Below, one piece after another: positions 6,464 through 11,565 of a DNA stretch of 12,784 nucleotides (the stretch's first letter is position 1; each line of letters starts with the position of its first letter). The notes under the pieces were generated by a model. The model was not told the DNA's origin. It ran no database searches and worked only from the letters and a program-made list of their open reading frames with translations. The stretch covers positions 1-12,784 of the forward strand of contig DAOVGJ010000044.1 in NCBI GenBank assembly GCA_030672465.1, read 5' to 3'. Origin of the DNA: Pseudomonadota bacterium (lineage in GTDB: Bacteria > Desulfobacterota > BSN033 > WVXP01 > G020346125). Made by a program: the position numbers and the translations under genes.

Positions 6464-6981
6464 TGTCCTCCTTGAAGGGACTTCTCCTGCTCCAATGATC
6501 TCAAAGCCTCCGTTCTTTTGTGCAGTTGATTCGTAAGGATCTCGATTTCCCGGTCGATTCCCTCGAGCTCCCGCTTCTCTCGAACGACCGGATGTCCCAT
6601 TGCCCTTTTCTTGATTATGTAGATTCTCTTCTTCTCCCTCTCTTGCCTCAATTCCTCAAGCCTTTCCTCCAGGCCAGTTATCGAGCCCCTCACCTCTCCG
6701 ATCTCCTCTTCGAGCCACTCCCCTTTCAAAGCCCCCTCCTCCCCTTCTTTCACCTTCGTAACGGCCTTAAAGGAGGGCTTAGATCGAGGCTCTTTCGTTC
6801 CCCTTGTGGGTGGGATCCGGTAAATTTTCACATCCTCCCTGTAGTGGACAGGTACCTTGTTGAGGTCATCGACGATATGAACCGTGCCCGCTCTATCCCG
6901 CCAACTATAAATCTGCGTTTGCGCATGGGCAAGGGTAGAAACGAATATGGTTAATACCAGGGGAATGACGGCCTTGTTCAT
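6460..6981 (-). CDS. Exported DUF4124-type protein with coiled-coil tail
   Basis: A 173-residue protein starting with a clear signal peptide (MNKAVIPLVLTIFVSTLAHA, likely cleaved after residue 20). A short DUF4124-like segment follows (residues ~23-50: IYSWRDRAGTVHIVDDL), matching the usual 'YkWvDedG..hysD' pattern. Then come a basic, Pro-containing linker and a long charged coiled coil (residues ~85-170). It probably acts in the periplasm or is anchored there by partners; DUF4124 has no established activity. Start choice: ATG at 6981 is preceded by AAGGGAG at 8 bases and puts the signal peptide at the N-terminus. An upstream in-frame ATG at 7008 would add MERRKGVTI and is less likely. The stop overlaps the start of the MBL gene. 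Upstream, 69 bases separate it from the GGQ protein. Confidence 0.75.
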   Translation of the reverse strand: MNKAVIPLVLTIFVSTLAHAQTQIYSWRDRAGTVHIVDDLNKVPVHYREDVKIYRIPPTRGTKEPRSKPSFKAVTKVKEGEEGALKGEWLEEEIGEVRGSITGLEERLEELRQEREKKRIYIIKKRAMGHPVVREKRELEGIDREIEILTNQLHKRTEALRSLEQEKSLQGGQ

Positions 6982-7050
6982 GATAGTTACTCCCTTCCTC
7001 CTTTCCATCGATGGTCTTCCTTCCCCCAGCCTCTATTCCATGGGTGAATT

Positions 7051-7443
7051 TCACTCCAGATCTTCTTGTTCTATCGTTCTCCTCCACCTCTTCTTCTGGG
7101 ACAAACTCTTCTTTTCCTCCCTTCGCTTCCACTTCTCTTCGAGGGGGACCAACGCAGGAATTCTCATTTTGGCGGGTTTATTGAGCTGTGTTAGCTTTTC
7201 CTGGAGCCGCTGAAAAGCCCTCCTCCTGTTTACGGCTTGATAACGTGATTCGGTGGCCGTCACAGTCACCCCAGATGGGGGGTGTTTCAACCTAACAGCG
7301 GTCTCCTTTTTGTTCTTCCTCTGACCACCCGGCCCTCTGGACCTATAATACTCGACCCGAACCTCCCCATAGAGGGTTTTCAAATCGGTTGCATATCTGT
7401 TCTTCCACGATGTTTCGGTCATTAACCCCGGTACCCTTCCCAT
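7051..7443 (-). CDS. Release-factor-like GGQ protein (ArfB/ICT1-type)
   Basis: A 130-residue single-domain member of the class I release factor fold. The GGQ motif sits at residues 39-41 in RSRGPGGQRKNKKETAVRL, followed by HPPSGV. This loop triggers peptidyl-tRNA ester hydrolysis in the ribosome. There is no codon-recognition domain, and the C-terminus is a strongly basic tail (KWKRREEKKSLSQKKRWRR) like the one ArfB/YaeJ and ICT1 insert into the empty mRNA channel. The likely role is rescue of stalled ribosomes, though after GGQ the sequence RKNKKE differs from the NVNK/ATNK of classical ArfB, so a related subfamily is possible. ATG at 7443 has GAGGGA about 6 bases upstream; Met8 (7422) is an alternative start. 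It lies within an operon of envelope and helical proteins, 32 bases after the 71-residue gene. Confidence 0.8.
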   Translation of the reverse strand: MGRVPGLMTETSWKNRYATDLKTLYGEVRVEYYRSRGPGGQRKNKKETAVRLKHPPSGVTVTATESRYQAVNRRRAFQRLQEKLTQLNKPAKMRIPALVPLEEKWKRREEKKSLSQKKRWRRTIEQEDLE

Positions 7444-7475
7444 GGAGATCCCTCAAAATCCCGGCATTTGGCGCA

Positions 7476-7691
7476 TCAGCTTAATCTCCTTATCTCTGCG
7501 TGGATTTGTCCCAAACGAGTGGCGACGATCGCCTTAATTTCCCTGCAACGAAGGAGAAGGGATTGGAAATCCCGAATTTTCTCCGTACCCTCTAATTTTT
7601 TGAGGATGAACTCCAATGCCTCCTTTTCGGCATTCCTTTTTGCAATTTCCAACCGTTTCCTATACTCTTCCTCGATTCTCTTGGGGTCCAT
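7476..7691 (-). CDS. Small charged coiled-coil hypothetical protein
   Basis: A 71-residue helical protein (starts MDPKRIEEEYRKRLEIAKRN), rich in Glu, Lys and Arg and with a short LLLRCREIKAIVATRLGQ amphipathic stretch. No motif or known family was recognised. ATG at 7691 is preceded by AGAGGAG with about 6 bases of spacing, a strong ribosome site that argues for a real gene. It sits 24 bases after the membrane-protein gene and 32 bases before the GGQ protein, in the middle of the operon. Confidence 0.6.
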   Translation of the reverse strand: MDPKRIEEEYRKRLEIAKRNAEKEALEFILKKLEGTEKIRDFQSLLLRCREIKAIVATRLGQIHAEIRRLS

Positions 7692-7715
7692 ATCCTGCTC
7701 CTCTTTTCGTAAAAT

Positions 7716-7961
7716 TCAATGAGATCTCGATGAGCCACCCTCCCCTTGTTCGCTCTGCCTCCTATGCCTTATTCTCTCTCCCATGCTGCCCACAAAATGA
7801 ATGAGGAGCAGCACTCCAACTACCAAGAGGATAAGGGATAGGATGAAATCGATGTAGTCCCTGGTAGCAATGGATATTACCCTCAACCCGATGAAGATGG
7901 AAATAATGGATAAAAAGACAACCAAACAATGGCCGACCCACCAAAGGAAAGCCTTCACCAT
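7716..7961 (-). CDS. Small two-helix membrane protein, hypothetical
   Basis: An 81-residue protein with two hydrophobic segments (about residues 4-26, LWWVGHCLVVFLSIISIFIGL, and 36-57, FILSLILLVVGVLLLIHFVG). A basic C-terminal tail follows (ERIRHRRQ). No domain was recognised. Start choice: ATG at 7961 lies directly after GGGGGAA; a TTG at 7970 in frame would add three residues but lacks a ribosome site, and the next codon GTG (7958) would have better spacing. The start is therefore uncertain by a few codons. Co-oriented neighbours are 24 and 49 bases away. Confidence 0.65.
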   Translation of the reverse strand: MVKAFLWWVGHCLVVFLSIISIFIGLRVISIATRDYIDFILSLILLVVGVLLLIHFVGSMGERIRHRRQSEQGEGGSSRSH

Positions 7962-8010
7962 TTCCCCCAAGATTGACTATTTCACTAAATCGCCTGAAAT
8001 ATTCGCTAAG

Positions 8011-8298
8011 TCATTTTTCGACGGATTTAAAGAGCTCTACCTGTTCCCGAAGGACGTTATTATTTTCCCTCAGTTTGCGGTTTTCCGCCGCAATGGCTTG
8101 TAGCCTTTTCTCCAGGTCTCGAAACCGGGGAAGTCGCATATAGACATAATAGGAAGAGGCTACCAATAGCAGTGCTACAACGGATAGGACAACCTCATAA
8201 AGCCCCAACTCGCCCCTGAGAACCCCTATGTAAACGACAAGGGCGATGAGTGCTGCTCCCAGAATAAAACCGATATAGATGATCCCCTCTTTTTTCAT
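8011..8298 (-). CDS. Small membrane protein with C-terminal coiled coil, hypothetical
   Basis: A 95-residue protein with two membrane helices (about residues 6-27, IIYIGFILGAALIALVVYIG, and 36-54, VVLSVVALLLVASSYYVYM). A heptad-patterned cytoplasmic tail follows (FRDLEKRLQAIAAENRKLRE, then ENNNVLREQVELF). The overall design resembles LapA-like membrane/coiled-coil proteins, but no family is claimed. ATG at 8298 follows GGGGGTATGGAGG; a TTG at 8313 would add five residues. It is 33 bases downstream of the cyclase-family gene, so it is very probably cotranscribed with it. Confidence 0.65.
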   Translation of the reverse strand: MKKEGIIYIGFILGAALIALVVYIGVLRGELGLYEVVLSVVALLLVASSYYVYMRLPRFRDLEKRLQAIAAENRKLRENNNVLREQVELFKSVEK

Positions 8299-8331
8299 CC
8301 TCCATACCCCCAATGGCCCAATGGCTCAGGA

Positions 8332-8982
8332 TCATTCCATGAATGTAAAGGCCCTTACCGGAAAAGATGCCGCTCCCCTCACCTTCACCGGGATGGCAAA
8401 GAACGTAAATTCCCTTTCCAGAAGTTGGCCGAGTCCGGTCAGATTTTCAACGATGAAAATATCATCCTTTAACAGAAGGGTATGAGCGGGCCTTCTGTGA
8501 TCTGCGGCGTTATCCACGTTCAGGGCGTCGATGCCAACCAGCCCAGGCTTTTTCTGGCGTAGTAACTCGGCCGCATCCTTCGATAAAAAGGGGTGACGGT
8601 AGTACTCCTCTCGCCTCCAATATCGATCCCATCCGGTATAGAAGAGGATGGCCTTACCAACGAAATCCATGTCGGGAAGCATCTCCGGGGAAATAGCCTT
8701 CCCATCTCCCCTCTGCGAAGCGTCTACGATTACCCCCGGAAGGATCACCTCCTCCAGGCGAAGCTGGGCGATATCCCGGCCTTCAGGCCAACGGTGAAAG
8801 GGGGAATCGATATATGTGCCCAGGTTCGTCACCATATCCACCCTGGTCACCTCGAAGGTAACTCCCCTGTAAAAAGCCATGGATTGTTCGCCATCGAAAA
8901 AGGGCTCTATCTTCGGCTTGGGAAAGGACCTCAACACCGTCATATTCTCTTCAATGGTGTGGCTGAGGTCCAATAGTTCCAT
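8332..8982 (-). CDS. Cyclase/formamidase family hydrolase (PF04199-like), variant metal motif
   Basis: A 216-residue member of the cyclase family that includes kynurenine formamidase and related metal-dependent amidohydrolases. Visible marks are LSHTIEENM at the N-terminus, the metal/catalytic region NLGTYIDSPFHRW (residues 53-65), VGIDALNVDN (149-158), and RPAHTLLLKDDIFIVENL with H167 and E179. The textbook motif is HxGTHxDxPxH; here the first two His are N53 and Y57, while D59 and H63 remain. Subfamilies with this NxGTYxD pattern exist in my recollection, so it may be a natural variant with changed metal binding rather than a dead enzyme. No tryptophan-degradation genes are nearby, so a kynurenine role is not supported. 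ATG at 8982 has only a weak ribosome site (AAAGAG). It is the first gene of the seven-gene minus-strand operon; its promoter candidate is at 9056-9084. Confidence 0.8.
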   Translation of the reverse strand: MELLDLSHTIEENMTVLRSFPKPKIEPFFDGEQSMAFYRGVTFEVTRVDMVTNLGTYIDSPFHRWPEGRDIAQLRLEEVILPGVIVDASQRGDGKAISPEMLPDMDFVGKAILFYTGWDRYWRREEYYRHPFLSKDAAELLRQKKPGLVGIDALNVDNAADHRRPAHTLLLKDDIFIVENLTGLGQLLEREFTFFAIPVKVRGAASFPVRAFTFME

Positions 8983-9055
8983 AATGGCTCTTTCCCATCA
9001 TCGATGGTGAGAATGCCCCCTCCTGCCACCGCTCTCTTCAGCGTATCCGAAAGAC

Positions 9056-9084
9056 TCCATACCATCCTTTCCCCATTAAGTCAA
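9056..9084 (-). promoter_or_regulatory. Candidate promoter for the 8982-5546 operon
   Basis: Minus strand: TTGACT (9084-9079), a 17-base spacer, TATGGA (9061-9056). The -35 matches consensus at 5/6 and the -10 at 3/6. The predicted transcript starts about 65 bases before the ATG at 8982. The -35 is 12 bases outside the conserved arm of element C, paralleling the arrangements at elements A and B. Confidence 0.45.
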
Positions 9085-9093
9085 TCCATGAAG

Positions 9094-9145
9094 TATCTGA
9101 AGTTTCCTCACTTTCTGGGGAACTCCGTTGTCCCCGAAAGTAATT
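9094..9145. repeat. Element C: solitary left arm of the palindromic family
   Basis: TATCTGAAGTTTCCTCACTT and onward, with GAACTCCGTTGTCC at 9120-9133, then CGAAAGTAATT. It aligns with the left arms of element A (3243) and element B (5211). The 14-bp motif differs from theirs by one base. No inverse arm (GGACAATGGTGTTC or similar) was found between here and the gene at 9267. It is either a truncated element or a functional site kept without its partner. It lies in the 284-bp divergent intergenic region. Confidence 0.55.
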
Positions 9146-9229
9146 CCATCCTTCAAACTGCAGCACTACTGCACCGCATAACAGCAGCACACAAACTCAG
9201 GTGACCTCTTAAGATTTGACTAGTTCTAC

Positions 9230-9257
9230 TTGAGGCACCCATAGAATCTGCTATAAT
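9230..9257 (+). promoter_or_regulatory. Sigma70-type promoter for the 9267 gene
   Basis: TTGAGG (9230-9235), a 16-base spacer, then a perfect TATAAT (9252-9257). Transcription would begin near 9264, only a few bases before the first in-frame ATG at 9267, so translation is either leaderless or uses the ATG at 9297. An alternative -35, TTGACT at 9216, is too far away (30 bases). Confidence 0.55.
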
Positions 9258-9266
9258 ATATATGAA

Positions 9267-9722
9267 ATGAAAAAGGGAAGGAAAAAAAATTCGAATATGT
9301 TGTTCTTGGATGTGGTGGAGTCCCATCGATTGAAATACTTCTCCAATGGAATTGCGGTGTCATCCGATAATTTTGCATATGATTACGAAGAATTGCCCGC
9401 CTTTGACTATAAAAGGAACCTTTTCGCTAAGCTCGCCCCTGAGGACAAGATTGCCCTGAGGATCCTCGATGCCGGCATGGTTGGCATAACAACCTCTCAG
9501 CTTCTCATTGATTCGGAGATAAACCATTACTCCACCCAGGAAGATGTATTCTTAGCCATCGAGCGATTAACCGCGCATTACAGGTTAGAGACTTTCTTAA
9601 CCCAGAAGGCGGTTGTCGAAAATGGGAAACGGAGGATAAAACTCATAAAAGCCTACCGCATCAATGCTCGAATGAAGGGAATGTACCTCGAATTGAGGGA
9701 AAAATTATCCCACCATAGATGA
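9267..9722 (+). CDS. Hypothetical protein, possible winged-helix fold
   Basis: A 151-residue protein with no recognised family. The basic N-terminus MKKGRKKNS is followed by an acidic/aromatic stretch (about 30-50: SSDNFAYDYEELPAFDY). Next is a segment (about 55-110) that reads like a small helical or winged-helix unit, with KLAPEDKIALRILDAGMVGI, then TTSQLLIDSEIN, and a probable recognition-type helix, EDVFLAIERLTAHYRL. The tail is basic. A transcription-regulator role is a guess from this pattern. The start is uncertain: the promoter at 9230-9257 places the RNA start almost at ATG 9267, and Met11 at 9297, which follows AGGGAAGGA at about 14 bases, is an alternative giving 141 residues. It is the only plus-strand gene in the right half, divergent from the cyclase operon, and ends 16 bases from the convergent nitroreductase gene. 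Confidence 0.65.
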   Translation: MKKGRKKNSNMLFLDVVESHRLKYFSNGIAVSSDNFAYDYEELPAFDYKRNLFAKLAPEDKIALRILDAGMVGITTSQLLIDSEINHYSTQEDVFLAIERLTAHYRLETFLTQKAVVENGKRRIKLIKAYRINARMKGMYLELREKLSHHR

Positions 9723-9738
9723 ATTTTCAACGCAATGA

Positions 9739-10407
9739 TTAAAGGAATTCCATAATCTCCTCTAATGGTTTTCGGCGAATATCCGGAACTACTGCGTCGA
9801 CCGCTGGGTAGCCTACCGGAATGATGATGAATGGTTTTTCGTTATGCGGGCGATGCAAAATAGTGTTGAGAAACCGCATCCTGCCCGGAGTATAGGGAAG
9901 GGCACAGAGTCCTACATGGTGAATCGCCGTTAGCAACATGCCCACGGCGATTCCTACCGACTCTTTCACATAGTAGTGCTTCTTAGTCTCGCCATTTTCG
10001 TCCAAATCATATAAGACGGCAAACACGACTATGAGCCATGGTGTCTCCTCGAGAAAGGCTTTGTCGGCATTCGTGCCCAACGGGGATAATGCGTTTAGCC
10101 ATTTCTCAGGGGCACGCTCTCCATAGAATTTTCGTTCCTCAAGCTCACCTGCTTCCCTGATGTGCCTCTTCACTTCCGAATCCCCTATGACGACGAATCG
10201 CCAAGGCTGAAGGTTTGCCCCACTGGGTGCACTACCAGCGGCACGAATTGCCTCCTCGATAATTCCCCTGGGAACAGGCCTGGAACTGAATTGACGAATC
10301 GATCGCCTGCGGTGCAATTCATCAGCGAATTGCACGGCGCGGCTTCGCATTTCCTCGGGGGTTAGTTCCCGAAATACAAAGGGCTTGAATCGTGCGATAT
10401 TTTTCAT
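9739..10407 (-). CDS. Nitroreductase-family flavoprotein, IYD/BluB-like branch
   Basis: A 222-residue FMN-dependent oxidoreductase. Family marks: HRRRSIRQFSSRPVP (residues 32-46, phosphate-binding Arg and Ser), AGSAPSGANLQPWRFVVI (57-74), and KHYYVKESVGIAVGMLLTAI (143-162, flavin contact and helix). The end has FIIIPVGYPA (193-202). The order and the YYVKES...LHRPHNEKPF...VGYPA pattern resemble the iodotyrosine-deiodinase-like group more than classical NfsB; the actual substrate (nitro compound, quinone, halogenated aromatic) cannot be inferred. It is probably a cytoplasmic homodimer. ATG at 10407 has a weak AAGGGA ribosome site. It is downstream of the guaA-like gene by 117 bases with possible hairpins between, so it may or may not share that transcript. 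Confidence 0.85.
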   Translation of the reverse strand: MKNIARFKPFVFRELTPEEMRSRAVQFADELHRRRSIRQFSSRPVPRGIIEEAIRAAGSAPSGANLQPWRFVVIGDSEVKRHIREAGELEERKFYGERAPEKWLNALSPLGTNADKAFLEETPWLIVVFAVLYDLDENGETKKHYYVKESVGIAVGMLLTAIHHVGLCALPYTPGRMRFLNTILHRPHNEKPFIIIPVGYPAVDAVVPDIRRKPLEEIMEFL

Positions 10408-10475
10408 AGTATTTCCCTTTTTCCCTTAGATTTTCCATGAGTGCCTTGGACAGGGGAGCTGTGAGAAGACCGCAG

Positions 10476-10511
10476 GGACAAAATCGCTTTACGATGTCCT
10501 TTGGTAAGGAC
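10476..10511 (-). terminator. Overlapping hairpins after the guaA-like gene, possible terminator
   Basis: GTCCTT (10496-10501) and AAGGAC (10506-10511) form a perfect 6-bp stem with a TGGT loop. The same GTCC can instead pair with GGAC at 10476-10479, extended by ATCG/CGAT (10483-10486 with 10492-10495) around CTTTA. The two folds exclude each other. On the minus strand a TTTT follows the ATCG/CGAT stem. The T tract is short, so termination is only a possibility. Confidence 0.3.
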
Positions 10512-10524
10512 GCGAAAATTTTCC

Positions 10525-11490
10525 CTAAACAGCCTCTATGGTCGAGGGGGGTTTGCGGGTTATGTTATAGGTAACACTCACAACGCCTGGCACTTTCGTT
10601 GTTATTCTTTCTGCTAATTTGTCCAGGACATCATACGGAAGTCTCGTTGGTGACCCCGTTATGGCATCTTTGCTATCCCAACATCTTACTTCTATTTGAA
10701 AACCGTAATCCCTTCTTCCTTTTCTCACCCCAGTCACTCTATCCTCATGCAGAATCGCCAAATACTGAAATGTCCCTGTGTCACATAATTCTTCTTCCAC
10801 TATTTTCGTAGCATTTCTTACAATCTCTACTCTTTCTGGCGTGACTTCTCCTATTACCCTGGCAGCCAGGGCGGGACCGGGGAAAGGTGGTCTCGTATAT
10901 ATTTCTTCCGGCAGCCCCAAAGTTTTTGCAACTTCCCGAATTGCTGTTTTTCGCAGTTGTATTAAAGGCTCTATAACCGTGTACCCGTATTCTTCCTTTG
11001 TATCGATTCCAAGCTGCCCGAGAATGTTGTGCTGTCGCTTAATTCCTGCAACAGTTTCCTCTACGTCTGTATAATTTGTGCCCTGAAGGAGATATCTTGC
11101 TCCACTCTCCCTTACAAGCTTGCCGAAAACATCTCTGTAAAATGTCTGAGTAATAGCCTCTCTCTTTTCTTCAGGGTCTGTTAGGCCCTTCAGGGCGTCA
11201 AAGAATTGTTTTTGTGCATCAACGATTTCGACAGGGACACCTAATCCTTCAAACAGGGAAACAATCTCTTGTGGTTCATCGTGTCTCATTAATCCGTTCT
11301 CTATGAAATATGTCTTGAGCCTCTTTCCTAAAGCCCTATGTCCTAACATCGTAACAGCGGATGAATCGACGCCGCCAGACAACGCGTTAATAGCCAACCC
11401 GCTACCAACAGCAGAGGAAGTTTCATGTACTTTTTGTTCTATGAATTTCCCAGGATGTAAATCCTCCATTCTTATCTCTTCGATCTTCAT
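10525..11490 (-). CDS. guaA: GMP synthase ATP-pyrophosphatase subunit, archaeal-type (no glutaminase domain)
   Basis: A 321-residue protein equal to the synthetase half of GMP synthase, which adenylates XMP and aminates it to GMP. The PP-loop SGGVDSS lies at residues 38-44. LLQGTNYTDVEE (139-150) follows, then RPPFPGPALAARVIGEVT, and the dimerisation domain ends TYNITRKPPSTIEAV. The N-terminal glutamine amidotransferase domain of normal bacterial GuaA (about 510 residues) is absent, and ATG at 11490 with GGAGG 7 bases upstream shows this is not a truncated ORF. The layout matches the archaeal two-subunit enzyme (GuaAa plus GuaAb); no glutaminase gene is in the window, so it must lie elsewhere or ammonia is used directly. 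GC is about 40% by hand count of five lines, well below neighbouring genes, suggesting transfer. carB lies 75 bases upstream on the same strand. Confidence 0.88.
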   Translation of the reverse strand: MKIEEIRMEDLHPGKFIEQKVHETSSAVGSGLAINALSGGVDSSAVTMLGHRALGKRLKTYFIENGLMRHDEPQEIVSLFEGLGVPVEIVDAQKQFFDALKGLTDPEEKREAITQTFYRDVFGKLVRESGARYLLQGTNYTDVEETVAGIKRQHNILGQLGIDTKEEYGYTVIEPLIQLRKTAIREVAKTLGLPEEIYTRPPFPGPALAARVIGEVTPERVEIVRNATKIVEEELCDTGTFQYLAILHEDRVTGVRKGRRDYGFQIEVRCWDSKDAITGSPTRLPYDVLDKLAERITTKVPGVVSVTYNITRKPPSTIEAV

Positions 11491-11565
11491 CTATTGCCTC
11501 CTCTTTTGTCAGGGCAGGGGCGTAGGATCAACCCCATCGAAGATCACTGAGGAAATGCTCGCCCC

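Noticed and set aside
10408..10524. Purine riboswitch or attenuator upstream of the nitroreductase gene
   Set aside because: No purine-riboswitch core was recognised, and the hairpins follow the guaA-like gene rather than precede it.
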